A stretch of 64,000 nucleotides of DNA from Ligula intestinalis (Eukaryota > Platyhelminthes > Cestoda > Diphyllobothriidea > Diphyllobothriidae), in NCBI GenBank assembly GCA_036362985.1, contig JAYGXS010000004.1, positions 129,216 through 193,215 of the forward strand. Reading direction: 5' to 3'. The notes under the pieces were generated by a model that did not search any database, had not been told where the DNA came from, and was given only the letters and a program-made list of their open reading frames with translations. This document shows, one piece after another, positions 60,601-63,537 of this stretch. The translations under genes were made by a program, and so were the position numbers. Position 1 is the first letter of the stretch, and the number at the start of each line of letters is the position of its first letter.

Positions 60601-63537
60601 CTTAGTACTCTGTCGCAATTATTAAGGAGTTTATACTGACTGTGGAGGAATTTATCAGTTCTTTTGCTAGACTTGCCTCCCAGCGATCGACTCTTCCTCT
60701 TCTCAGTAACCGTATTTTTATGTTAAATGCCACCTGCCTACCATTTACCGCATTTGTCTAGCTATTAAACTGTCCCACGCTGGGAATTACAGGCCCGTCC
60801 ACGAAATTCGAAGGAAGATAATTCAGTAGCCGTTAATAACGTTCATTTTTATACGCCTGTGGACTCTTGCATGGAATGCTGGTCTATATTCATCCTCAAA
60901 CTACCGCGTGGGCTGAATCGCGGATTTTGAAAAAATATTTTTTCTCAATGGCGTGGATTTAGTTAATATTTGTGAGTTTATAATTCGTTTAACTGTTTGC
61001 ACTTCTCACTGAAGAAAAATACCTACCGTTTGAGAAATAGAAATACTTAAAATCATAGACGAGTCGTGTGGCGTTTTATCTAAGCTTCCTAATGAAGACC
61101 CGTGCATTTCTGCCATGGCATATGCTAGCCGCAAAGTTGGTCGCAACCAGTCATTCAATTTTCCGTCCTTGCTATTTTCTCTTAACACTGTGCAAGCTCC
61201 TAGGAGCCTTTTTGATTTCTTTGATTGGTTGTGTTCGCCCTCGCCTTTCCTTCTTCACGCTGCCCACTGCCAACTTCTTTCCCCACCTAAGATGAGGTTT
61301 TCGGGTCCCGGAAGGCCCGTACAGATGCCCCGCTTGTTTCGACCTTACGAGTCTTCTCTGCCAACGGTAGTTTTGCGTTCCCATAGAAGCCCATTCGTTC
61401 CTTGCTGTTTACTGTGTTCTCTTTGATTGTGATTGCGTTTGCTTGCCTTCTCCATTGCGTTCGCTGTCTTATGCACCTTGTTCTGTCTTAGCCATCGAGT
61501 AGATTTCGGATCCTGTGTGGTGTTTTGGTGGGTTTGAATGATTCATTTGGCTCAGACGTGAACACCTCAGCGGCCTCGGTGGTATTCGAATTCATGATGG
61601 CAAAGGGAAGACTTTAGTACCAATTGAGGCAAATTTTTGCATCCCAGGTATGTGTGTAGGTAGCGAAGGAGAAGACGTTTCGATCACCGGAATAATACGT
61701 TTACTTGTCTGAGCTTTCGGGCTCTTTCTAGAGTCCATCTTCAGAGATAAAAGGCCTAAACGAAAGACAAGCAACAGGTATAGCGCGCACACTGACAACA
61801 AAACAGGCCGCGAATTGATTGAAGCCTGGGCCTCAGATGAGAACTCAGTCAATCGATTTATCGATCTGGTGACGGCGTACATCGCGCTGCGCAGGCATCT
61901 CCGGAATGATGGCACTATCGGTTGACTGTCCCCCCCCCCTCCCCCCATAACGATTGATTGCCCCCTGCGTCCTATAGCTGTTGCTTGTCTTTCGTGTACG
62001 CCTTTTATCTCTGACGCTGGACTCTAGAAAGAGCCCGATAGCTCAGACAAGTAAATTTATGATTCCGGTGATCGCATCGCCTTCTACTTTTCTATCTAGA
62101 CTTCAGTACAGCTTACTGAGATACGAGGAACCCACTAAGAGCCCCGCGTTTAATGATATTTTTGTGTCCTGTCCGTACCAGCATTACATTATATCGTATA
62201 ACCACGAACGCGCTGAATAGAAGAACTAATTCTGTTTTATTCATCTGCTTTTTGGATGATAGATGTTATCTAACATGGTACTCGTACTTTTACTAACGCC
62301 TCCTGATGCCAGCGTCCAACTCTTGAATGGGCCGCACTCAGTGACTTGTCAACGCGACTTTTGGTGATCAAGTTCACACATCTGATTCAATTTGGAATGT
62401 TTTAAGGAAATTGCTTTGGCATATCGTCATGGTTCTCAGCGGGGCTGGCTTTAAATATACGATCACAGTGTGAACAATCCTATTTAATTAACACTTTGCC
62501 TGCGACGTGCGCCATATGTGGTACATGCAATGATGTCCGAAACTGCGACGTGCGCCATATATGGTACACGTTTAGTACTGAAGTTATGCTGGGTTGAACA
62601 CGCCGCACCACAGGCATACAGGCTATTTTGAGAGTCGCCGTCAAAGTGTTTAGGTGGATGTATAGGACAGTGGCACATTTAGTTGAATTCAGGCTGTAAG
62701 CCGAGTAGACGTATTATCACAAGTGCCTGCCAACAGCTACAGGACGGGTCACGATTTTGACTTTGCAGTCGCGAAGATAATTGTCTACACCGGCAGCAAG
62801 AGGCAGGGAATTGATTGAGGCCTGGGCCTCGGATGACAACTCAGTCAACCGATTTATCGATCTTGCACCAGCATACAGAGCTCTTCGCAGTCACCTCTGG
62901 GCTGGCGTTATTGGTGATTGATTAGCCCCTGCCCCTTATAACTGTTGCTTATATTTTTGACGCTTTTATCCCTGACGATGGACTCCAGTAAGAATCCTTT
63001 AGCTCAAACGAATAAAACTATGATTCTGACGATTGAAGTGCGTTCTTTGCCTATACATTTAGTTGACTAGGGTGAAAGAACAGTGTCACTTCCTGTCATT
63101 CATCTTCTATGTCTACCGTCTTCAAAACGCGTCCTCACATCAAGCCTTTGGTTTTGTAGTTGTTATTTTGCTGCCGTTTTACGTTGGTTTTGTGGGTTTG
63201 TTGCTCTTTATGCTAGTTACGTGGATGGATTCGCTGTCCGCTTTCTGATTTACGTCACGTTTTTTCGCAAATGTCTCCTGCTCGCCCTGAGCACGTGCTC
63301 TTGTCTTTGTTTTAGGCAACCAGTGAAATATCTGGCCCCGGTAACGATCTCTCGCATCAGGCGGCCAATCCCAAGATCTTCATGGACCGACTGGCTTCTC
63401 TGCGAAAGCAAATTGGCCTGGAGAACACTACGTTGAGCCTGTCCGAGGGACTTTCCGATGACCCCATGAACAGTGGCGAGGGTCGCGTTTCTGGTGGTGC
63501 GGTCGTTAACAATGCTGTCCTTGAAGCAACTCTGCGG
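6826..63537 (+). CDS. CKAP5: CKAP5 / XMAP215 / ch-TOG family microtubule polymerase (30 exons, 3' end off window)
   Basis: This is the orthologue of vertebrate CKAP5 (fly Msps, worm ZYG-9, yeast Stu2). Proteins of this family bind tubulin dimers through TOG domains, speed plus-end growth, and act at centrosomes, spindles and kinetochores. Thirty exons join in consistent phase to 2029 codons without a stop. Approximate layout: TOG1 1-225, TOG2 255-500, an Ala/Pro/Lys linker 507-590, TOG3 590-805, TOG4 855-1085, a Gly-rich then Lys-rich linker 1086-1208, TOG5 1209-1443, low complexity 1444-1560, a C-terminal helical region 1568-1955, and the start of the tail. Colinear similarity to the family runs from the first residues (EWQKLP, QWKARVEGYEEA) to the end (FMDRLASLRKQIGLEN). 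The vertebrate protein is about 2030 residues, so little is missing. Start: the first ATG matching the family N-terminus. Confidence 0.95.
6922..7115 (+). CDS. CKAP5: CKAP5 exon 2 (TOG1)
   Basis: Begins QWKARVEGYEEAV, carrying the conserved Trp of the TOG1 tubulin-binding loop, and continues through DSNAIAQEKAMLAVLAFAENA. Preceded by a 39-nt intron; ends in phase 2 before GTAAGT. Confidence 0.92.
7146..7352 (+). CDS. CKAP5: CKAP5 exon 3 (TOG1)
   Basis: Encodes RVASDVCSGIVNKCLNST, then KGIEILLLYIELEKGD and AKQPKIVVGCVQALKEALS, matching TOG1 HEAT repeats. Bounded by introns of 30 and 36 nt; phase 2 at both ends. Confidence 0.93.
7389..7560 (+). CDS. CKAP5: CKAP5 exon 4 (TOG1)
   Basis: Continues TOG1 with LFGSKVVSIKTVLKDTLRLL, RDGTVRNESKELIVEMYRW and IKPQLSGLKPVQ. 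The acceptor at AAATTAAG is chosen because it restores frame and homology. Ends in phase 0. Confidence 0.9.
7593..7817 (+). CDS. CKAP5: CKAP5 exon 5 (end of TOG1, linker, start of TOG2)
   Basis: Encodes ELEAEFAKLPAAKPVPTRYL (end of TOG1), an acidic linker, and DAYALADPVNILSKIPNDYW, the conserved TOG2 entry. Ends in phase 0 before GTAATG. Confidence 0.9.
7854..7967 (+). CDS. CKAP5: CKAP5 exon 6 (TOG2)
   Basis: Encodes EAKKWQERKEALTLVEQLTD and DNGDYSALLNSLIK. KKWQERKEAL is the TOG2 tubulin-binding loop with its conserved Trp. Bounded by introns of 36 and 31 nt. Confidence 0.93.
7999..8193 (+). CDS. CKAP5: CKAP5 exon 7 (TOG2)
   Basis: Encodes VISKDTNILLVGQSAKIVAQ, then FEKFKEKKPTVLVAIRSAAD. 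Last exon of the micro-intron cluster; the next intron is 661 nt. Confidence 0.93.
8194..8854 (+). other. CKAP5 intron 7
   Basis: 661-nt intron, the first long one. I see no recognisable element in it. Confidence 0.8.
8855..9209 (+). CDS. CKAP5: CKAP5 exon 8 (end of TOG2)
   Basis: Encodes VTLDSLQEDILEALNNKNPG, VREAAFCALGTAM and FLTDIDNIRLNRIKEFYEKA, the last TOG2 HEAT repeats. Ends in phase 1 before GTAAGT. Confidence 0.93.
9210..10841 (+). other. CKAP5 intron 8
   Basis: 1632-nt intron with a poly(C) run near 9841 and a stretch (about 10060-10180) resembling sequence in intron 15. No coding evidence. Confidence 0.75.
10060..10180. repeat. Dispersed repeat, copy 1
   Basis: Shares with about 30850-30960 the ordered words CCATTCTCTTC, CGGAGAC and GTCCAAGAA at matching spacing. 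Unrecognised family. Confidence 0.35.
10842..11091 (+). CDS. CKAP5: CKAP5 exon 9 (TOG2-TOG3 linker)
   Basis: Encodes an Ala/Pro/Lys/Gly-rich linker (for example KPTFKVVKGGKPAGAAAGEG and PPKPTKPAVAKKKADPAA), then LWSDDVLEAKITE leading into TOG3. Basic linkers here bind the microtubule lattice in the family. Phases 1 and 2 join its neighbours correctly. Confidence 0.88.
11505..11585 (-). ncRNA. Hammerhead-like motif, PLE type (degenerate)
   Basis: Read on minus: CTGACGA at 11555-11549, a stem-loop GAACT/AGTTT, then GAAGACTC, then AGAACAATAAATAAAC. The arrangement (core box, stem II, GAAR, two-base stem III, NUH, stem I) matches type I hammerheads. Position 15.1 is G instead of A, so activity is doubtful. 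Confidence 0.4.
12585..12725 (+). repeat. tRNA-derived SINE, copy 1
   Basis: Contains GGTTAGTGCGTTAGAC (A-box region), CTCTAACCAAT, a B-box-like GGGTTCAGGCC near 12629-12638, then a body GGCGGCTAAAAAGCC with GAAA. It is similar to the copy at 16374. The tRNA fold is decayed. Confidence 0.55.
12780..12840 (+). ncRNA. Hammerhead-like motif, PLE type (degenerate)
   Basis: CTGATGA at 12795-12801, stem II GGGTTC/GAATCC (one G-U pair) with a six-base loop, then GGAATGTC where GAAACGTC would be expected, followed by GGATCAATAA. Core box 1 is intact; the GAAA box carries a substitution. Confidence 0.45.
13322..13496 (+). CDS. CKAP5: CKAP5 exon 10 (TOG3 start)
   Basis: Encodes YAETLLAQLASSVWKERLEA and LVCRLLLKKPGLKDNNFQ. 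VWKERLEAME is the TOG3 first-helix loop with its conserved Trp. Acceptor TTTTAG|AGCA. Confidence 0.93.
13843..13882 (-). ncRNA. Hammerhead-like motif, short-stem-II family
   Basis: Minus strand: CCGATGA, GAATTTGTG, GAAAGC, TTACGTATGCTC. It aligns with copies at 54706, 60007 and 63709. The first box is CCGATGA rather than CTGATGA. Confidence 0.35.
16374..16535 (+). repeat. tRNA-derived SINE, copy 2, with hammerhead-like core
   Basis: The tRNA-like head has TAATGGCTAATGCGTTAGAC, an apparent TCT anticodon loop region, and a B-box-like ATTTCGAGCC. The body holds CTGATGA (16469-16475), a GGCT/AGCC stem with an AATG loop, and GAAAC (16490-16494). The order matches a hammerhead core, with a C-U mismatch at the base of stem II. 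It shares the head and the GGCTAA..AGCC body with copy 1. Confidence 0.6.
16564..16844 (+). CDS. CKAP5: CKAP5 exon 11 (TOG3)
   Basis: Encodes VLRMKIELVSEVLQLKK, LTEKVGDIKVGEAVKQAFTA and NPKCQIECINWLSVSIKEFG, matching the TOG3 HEAT repeats. Ends in phase 2 (CA|G). Confidence 0.95.
17035..17373 (+). CDS. CKAP5: CKAP5 exon 12 (end of TOG3, linker)
   Basis: Encodes LNTKELLTCLKTGLGATNLQ, VMYLYMGGTLRTLLSDEKPA, then PPAPTRGLR, an Ala-rich linker, and EDLVPRTDI. DL.PRT.I is a conserved junction before TOG4. The preceding intron 11 is only 190 nt. Confidence 0.95.
17374..19730 (+). other. CKAP5 intron 12
   Basis: 2357-nt intron. Contains one hammerhead-like motif (17661-17720 minus). I recognise nothing else. 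Confidence 0.75.
17661..17720 (-). ncRNA. Hammerhead-like motif with perfect stem II
   Basis: Minus strand: CCGATGA (17711-17705), then stem II GCGCTC/GAGCGC (6 bp, GGGGAT loop), then AAAACGTC where GAAACGTC is canonical, then AGATGAATAAAAATT. Stem II is perfectly paired. Each core box has one substitution. Confidence 0.5.
19731..19985 (+). CDS. CKAP5: CKAP5 exon 13 (TOG4 start)
   Basis: Encodes SDKLTEEMLNLLVSKAWKER, GLNQIQEVLTGAQFIEGG and NKILGKNALAIVEKFARALS. KAWKERQEGL is the TOG4 loop. Acceptor CCCCAG|TGAC; ends in phase 2. Confidence 0.95.
20427..20530 (-). repeat. tRNA-like SINE head with intact A and B boxes
   Basis: Read on minus: a perfect A box TAGCTCAGTTGG, and GGGTTCAAATCCC as B box about 50 bases later, ending ..GACCGCCGAGTTTTTTT, a pol III-style T run. 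The spacing suggests an extra arm between the boxes. A SINE head is favoured over a true tRNA because related pieces lie next to it. Confidence 0.6.
20705..20770 (-). repeat. tRNA-like SINE fragment (B-box half)
   Basis: On minus, GGGTTCGAATCCC is a perfect B box, followed by ACCGAGTTTTTCACAATTGG, the same tail as the 20427 copy. The A-box half is missing. Confidence 0.5.
20790..20920 (+). repeat. tRNA-like SINE, plus-strand copy
   Basis: Contains GATAGCTTTGTTGGCTAGAG (A-box variant) and GTGGGCTCGAATCACACAGA (B-box variant), then GGCCGCCGATTTTTCTCACA. It is the same family as the 20427 minus copy, in inverted orientation about 300 bp away. Confidence 0.55.
22300..25110 (+). repeat. Diverged tandem array with conserved nested hairpin (5 units)
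   Basis: A core block recurs near 22341-22497, 23302-23456, 24270-24420, 24625-24780 and 24955-25106. Shared words include CCAGCCCGACGCAC, GAGGTGAACT, ATCGGTAGA and TTGTTCATGCGATAAGGCA. Spacings are about 961, 968, 355 and 330 bp; the short units lack about 620 bp of inter-core sequence present in the long ones (which share ATTAAAGCC.GCTTCT and CACCCTGCTTGGGTA). In unit 5, GCCCGACGCA (24977-24986) pairs with TGCGTCGGGC (25025-25034), enclosing CGCACTC (24997-25003) and GAGTGCG (25013-25019). No known family recognised. Confidence 0.85.
25907..26051 (+). CDS. CKAP5: CKAP5 exon 14 (TOG4)
   Basis: Encodes KCVQPFVLTCFGDSKPQVRE and VSALTAWREKSGF, then ENETFAEALK. GDSKPQVREAA is a conserved TOG4 repeat. 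Ends in phase 0 before GTAAGC. Confidence 0.94.
26052..29808 (+). other. CKAP5 intron 14
   Basis: 3757-nt intron with only short, unmatched open frames. I see no recognisable element. Confidence 0.7.
29809..30250 (+). CDS. CKAP5: CKAP5 exon 15 (end of TOG4, Gly-rich linker)
   Basis: Longest exon. Encodes PENPYLRAELLGWLAVAMEN, VCEDRNPEARSRAQKMLPVL and LKTTSQEAVLPLVEKAKEAV (end of TOG4), then a linker with eight consecutive Gly codons (30160-30183) and a Pro-rich stretch. Ends in phase 1. Confidence 0.95.
30850..30960. repeat. Dispersed repeat, copy 2
   Basis: Resembles 10060-10180, sharing CCATTCTCTTC, CGGAGAC and GTCCAAGAA in order. Confidence 0.35.
31644..31885 (+). repeat. Minisatellite, three diverged units of about 82 bp
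   Basis: Units start at about 31644, 31727 and 31809 with AGCACAGAATACTGGCAAG, AGCGCAAAATACTGGCACG and AGCGCATAAAGCTGACAAT. They share TTCCAGAG, CACGAGTCG and a CTG[AG]TGATGGTT-like end. Confidence 0.7.
32810..33090. repeat. Dispersed G-rich repeat, copy 1
   Basis: Shares with 43262-43695 the ordered words TAGCCCTTGTTGGAT, GGAACCCCGCC, GGAGGAGGAGG, GCAGACCTTGGCCGCC and GAAGACGCGTCT. On the minus strand it contains an open frame starting MTEQSLPTMLLR with a Leu-rich hydrophobic run. Confidence 0.75.
33091..33240. repeat. Long inverted repeat (palindrome)
   Basis: Left arm 33101-33154 (AACTATCCACCCACATAT...TTCGCGAAGGTG) is complementary with few mismatches to right arm 33178-33231 (CACCTTCGCGAAG...ATGTGGGTGGATAGTT), separated by about 23 bases. 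It could be a small foldback/MITE-like element or a terminal hairpin of the adjacent repeat. Confidence 0.9.
34522..34739 (+). CDS. CKAP5: CKAP5 exon 16 (TOG4-TOG5 linker)
   Basis: Encodes an acidic/Ser stretch (AGDAANDEEPSSS), a Lys/Ala-rich basic region (KSGKKAVSKKAALTAKKAAA), and VNKLRETRMQDEKKRK. R..DEK.. is the conserved lead into TOG5. Confidence 0.9.
34740..35789 (+). other. CKAP5 intron 16
   Basis: 1050-nt intron. Nothing recognised. Confidence 0.75.
35790..36063 (+). CDS. CKAP5: CKAP5 exon 17 (TOG5 start)
   Basis: Encodes LLKWDFDSPKPDHVQQLNSL, LFHSDFKQHIRALETLTRLL and LDLILRWIVLRFFETNPAVL. LKW.F..P and LRFF.TN are TOG5 signatures. Ends in phase 1 before GTACGC. Confidence 0.95.
36064..38136 (+). 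other. CKAP5 intron 17
   Basis: 2073-nt intron with a (CT)n run near 37160 and a poly(C) run near 37759. No element recognised. Confidence 0.7.
38137..38373 (+). CDS. CKAP5: CKAP5 exon 18 (TOG5)
   Basis: Encodes LEYILKVFGRLSES, FLPYLVMKVGDSKDNIRRDI and RFYPFLINGLKSKVNKARQ, conserved TOG5 repeats. Ends in phase 1 before GTAAGG. Confidence 0.95.
38374..39967 (+). other. CKAP5 intron 18
   Basis: 1594-nt intron. A 156-codon open frame (39286-39756) has no recognisable similarity and no exon-like boundaries. Confidence 0.7.
39968..40161 (+). CDS. CKAP5: CKAP5 exon 19 (end of TOG5)
   Basis: Encodes [20 protein letters not shown] and SDRDSGVRTAALNSLVAAYA. ECLEE.G and RD..VR.AALN are hallmark TOG5 motifs. 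Ends in phase 0. Confidence 0.95.
40286..40407 (+). CDS. CKAP5: CKAP5 exon 20
   Basis: Encodes MPEKDRSMLEERIKRSGRPS followed by a Ser/Thr/Ala-rich basic stretch. EKD.SMLEERIKRS is a strongly conserved motif just after TOG5. The preceding intron 19 is 124 nt. Confidence 0.94.
40408..42381 (+). other. CKAP5 intron 20
   Basis: 1974-nt intron with a 13-base poly(G) run near 42093-42105. No recognised element. Confidence 0.7.
42382..42633 (+). CDS. CKAP5: CKAP5 exon 21
   Basis: Encodes a Gln/Pro/Ala-rich low-complexity segment, then LLEFDKDINEIFKPFEVPEL, matching the conserved D.I..P..IPE segment upstream of the C-terminal helical region. Ends in phase 2. Confidence 0.9.
43262..43695. repeat. 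Dispersed G-rich repeat, copies 2 and 3 in tandem
   Basis: Copy 2 (43262-43520) and a shorter copy 3 (43521-43695) each begin GCTGGCTGGCTAGT and end near GAAGACGCGTCTGCTG. Both match 32810-33090. On minus, copy 2 holds an open frame MTEQPLLTVLLRLLLLLLL, parallel to the frame in copy 1. Confidence 0.75.
44893..45080 (-). mobile_element. 3' end of a non-LTR retrotransposon
   Basis: On minus, a frame ending SEPKGALKSL* is followed by an AATAAAGTTTGACTAACTGA tail with repeated ACTGACT units. This resembles the QKGHFDIRFGPKGI-stop end of the copy at 4888 and typical non-LTR tails. Only the last part of the element is present. Confidence 0.4.
45642..45734 (+). CDS. Candidate terminal exon of an unidentified transcript
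   Basis: Preceded by a pyrimidine tract and CACGCAG. The frame VMDAVLEYVADIFEVFRAEM RSLESVGKAV ends at TAA (45732-45734), and AATAAA follows at 45745-45750. The frame is amphipathic and helix-like. If spliced to exon 21 of CKAP5 the phase would not give this frame, so it would belong to a nested gene or a pseudogene. No upstream exon was found and I cannot name the protein. Confidence 0.35.
   Translation, partial: VMDAVLEYVADIFEVFRAEMRSLESVGKAV
46830..47400 (+). repeat. Pyrimidine-rich low-complexity block
   Basis: About 570 bases dominated by C and T on the plus strand, with a poly(C) run near 47090. The long open frames here are compositional. Confidence 0.8.
47815..47880 (-). ncRNA. Hammerhead-like motif, PLE type
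   Basis: Minus strand: CTGAAGA (47864-47858), a stem-loop, then GAAAGCTC and AGACAAACAAA. The GAAA box and the AGAC stem-I strand match the copies at 61699 and 61990. It lies downstream (in minus orientation) of the PLE remnant at 48150-49130, the position expected for its terminal repeat. Confidence 0.5.
48150..49130 (-). mobile_element. Penelope-like element remnant
   Basis: Minus strand, in several frames: FWRRHVGTTFVI at the place of the catalytic box (YVDD reads HVGT), VAFLDVLV, then SEAMKVSDAELGVGITHCP and SGVIYQVLRRDC..HHTGQTG, the linker and start of the GIY-YIG nuclease. Frameshifts and catalytic loss show it is dead. Confidence 0.8.
49712..49860 (+). CDS. CKAP5: CKAP5 exon 22 (C-terminal helical region)
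   Basis: Encodes TRTTQPALNVLLRTSPDAAS, AITMVVTQISSNDPNISCYA and LAQIDALIQ, matching the family's Q[VI]...D...ALTQID repeat. Ends in phase 1. Confidence 0.92.
49861..51738 (+). other. CKAP5 intron 22
   Basis: 1878-nt intron with a short (GT)n run near 51248. Nothing else recognised. Confidence 0.7.
51739..51896 (+). CDS. CKAP5: CKAP5 exon 23
   Basis: Encodes SDKWPLLVGHTNQIIMLITI, QLRQINTRFFDDPSISANHL and VCLLRSLLVVVQS. Matches the conserved QF...TF.QLRLI segment. Phase 0 end. Confidence 0.92.
51897..52554 (+). other. CKAP5 intron 23
   Basis: 658-nt intron. Nothing recognised. Confidence 0.75.
52555..52742 (+). CDS. CKAP5: CKAP5 exon 24
   Basis: Encodes LFKRPPLARECSRESLKEFI and LPEGGSIIRVINALTLSIID. 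Matches LF....LARE.S...LK.L and EG...IR..N.L of the family. Ends in phase 2. Confidence 0.93.
52743..53969 (+). other. CKAP5 intron 24
   Basis: 1227-nt intron with a poly(C) run near 53779. A 155-codon minus-strand frame (53516-53049) has no recognised similarity. Confidence 0.7.
53970..54082 (+). CDS. CKAP5: CKAP5 exon 25
   Basis: Encodes AFIRLLHESVSSGHFSNRFT and QVVMRSLWRITKGLSEN, matching the family's LV.KCLWR. block. Phases 2 and 1 join exons 24 and 26. Confidence 0.93.
54268..54400 (+). repeat. tRNA-derived SINE, copy 3
   Basis: A-box region TGGCTTAATGGTTAGATCG (from 54275) and a good B box GGTTCGACCCC (54319-54329). The body keeps CTAATGAGCC, shared with the copy at 16374. Confidence 0.6.
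54436..54622 (+). repeat. GAT trinucleotide microsatellite spanning a 100-N assembly gap
   Basis: GAT repeats flank exactly 100 Ns (54481-54580). The repeat clearly blocked assembly; its real length is unknown. Confidence 0.98.
54706..54750 (-). ncRNA. Hammerhead-like motif, short-stem-II family
   Basis: Minus strand: TTGGC then CTGACGA, a short TGATTTGCT stem-II region, GAAAAC, a loop, GTTT, then GCCAA. TTGGC and GCCAA pair as stem I over 5 bp. Best-paired member of the four-copy family. Confidence 0.45.
55557..55741 (+). CDS. CKAP5: CKAP5 exon 26
   Basis: Encodes GNKYAFDVILIDCHNFLKAF, SDVPLRTIKTMLHTFCVVRG and PGILKYVDSIPNK. P.RT.KT.LHT.C...G is highly conserved in CKAP5. Ends in phase 0. 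Confidence 0.95.
56670..56712 (-). ncRNA. Hammerhead-like core in repeat unit A
   Basis: Minus strand: CTGATGA (56703-56697), stem II GCTG/CGGT with loop AGGTGA, GAAAC (56681-56677), then GTA as the cleavage-type triplet. Both conserved boxes are canonical. Stem III would be only two pairs; stem I pairing is weak by eye. Confidence 0.5.
57093..57135 (-). ncRNA. Hammerhead-like core in repeat unit B (degenerate)
   Basis: Minus strand: CTGATGA (57126-57120), then a stem-II region ending CGGT, GACAC in place of GAAAC, then GTA. Same position in the unit as the unit A core. Confidence 0.4.
57802..57918 (+). CDS. CKAP5: CKAP5 exon 27 (GC donor)
   Basis: Encodes EDSELESYLIRTLKSLSNSG, then a Pro/Ser linker ending SSPIK. 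E.ELE..L.R..K matches the family after NK. The downstream donor is AAG|GCAAGT, a classic GC-AG site; the frame continues correctly into exon 28. Confidence 0.9.
58197..58278 (+). CDS. CKAP5: CKAP5 exon 28
   Basis: Encodes TAVLSPENHQKVACLVQRIA and STKDDTT, matching the K.V...L..IF..I.SK..T region. Preceded by the 278-nt GC-AG intron 27; ends in phase 1. Confidence 0.9.
58279..59472 (+). other. CKAP5 intron 28
   Basis: 1194-nt intron containing a minus-strand PLE fragment (58601-58960). The remainder is unassigned. Confidence 0.75.
58601..58960 (-). mobile_element. Penelope-like element fragment
   Basis: Minus strand: NQLPFLDVQVTKLEDGKIRT, TVYRKATNTIRILYFKSNHP and HKRSCVRTLFQRVQTHCSNE, the segment after the RT core in PLEs. 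It parallels LPFLDVLV and HKRSCIRTLYRRVETHCS in the copy at 1-1570. Both ends are truncated. Confidence 0.8.
59473..59642 (+). CDS. CKAP5: CKAP5 exon 29
   Basis: Encodes EELYDITLALPDLDLEPFLA, NYSSFTRTYVRQALYNV and a short basic/Thr-rich end. DLDLEPFL..YSS.F..YV...L matches the last conserved helices. The acceptor CCATAG|AGG is chosen because it keeps frame; an AG seven bases upstream would not. Confidence 0.92.
60007..60051 (-). ncRNA. Hammerhead-like motif, short-stem-II family
   Basis: Minus strand: GGC, CTGATGA (60045-60039), GAATTTATC, GAAAAC, AAACGTATGTTC, GCC. Both core boxes are canonical. Stem II would be two pairs (GA/TC) and stem I at least GGC/GCC. Confidence 0.45.
61699..61775 (-). 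ncRNA. Hammerhead-like motif, PLE type (inverted copy)
   Basis: Minus strand: GTTTA..ATCT, CTGAAGA (61744-61738), stem II GGACTCT/AGAGCCC (one mismatch, AGAA loop), GAAAGCTC, AGACAAGTAAAC. ATCT/AGA and GTTTA/TAAAC give a type I stem I with an internal loop. Core position 7 is A rather than U. Confidence 0.6.
61800..61985 (+). mobile_element. Penelope-like element, C-terminal end and 3' UTR
   Basis: Plus strand encodes GRELIEAWASDENSVNRFID followed by LVTAYIALRRHLRNDGTIG and a stop. EAW.S..NSVNR.IDL.. Y..LR..L is the usual PLE C-terminus after GIY-YIG. A C-rich stretch then leads to the hammerhead-like motif at 61990. Confidence 0.75.
61990..62060 (+). ncRNA. Hammerhead-like motif, PLE type
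   Basis: Plus strand: CTGACGC (62011-62017), TGGACTCTAGAAAGAGCCC stem-loop, GATAGCTC, AGACAAGTAAAT. It is nearly identical to the inverted copy at 61699 over more than 80 bp. The core boxes are mutated (CTGACGC, GATA). Confidence 0.55.
62501..62568 (+). repeat. Short direct repeat
   Basis: TGCGACGTGCGCCATATGTG (62501) recurs with one change at 62544, each followed by GTACA. Confidence 0.9.
62795..62945 (+). mobile_element. Second Penelope-like C-terminal end
   Basis: Plus strand encodes ELIEAWASDDNSVNRFIDLA, PAYRALRSHLWAGVIGD and a stop, closely matching 61800-61985. Confidence 0.75.
62955..63020 (+). ncRNA. Hammerhead-like motif, PLE type
   Basis: CTGACGA (62972-62978), TGGACTCCAGTAAGAATCC stem-loop, TTTAGCTC, AAACGAATAAA. 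Same position relative to the PLE stop codon as the 61990 copy. The GAAA box reads TTTA, so it is degenerate. Confidence 0.45.
63316..63537 (+). CDS. CKAP5: CKAP5 exon 30 (C-terminal tail)
   Basis: Encodes a Gly/Asn-rich stretch, then FMDRLASLRKQIGLENTTLS, matching the tail motif Y.ERLK.LR...GL.NT that lies in the TACC-binding end of the family. Phase 0 at both ends, so at least one more exon with the stop should lie beyond the window. Confidence 0.92.

Larger units (their letters stand above)
59643..63315 (+). other. CKAP5 intron 29
   Basis: 3673-nt intron. Holds a short-stem hammerhead-like motif (60007-60051 minus), two PLE 3' ends with hammerhead-like motifs (61655-62090 and 62795-63030), and a small direct repeat (62501-62568). 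Confidence 0.75.
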
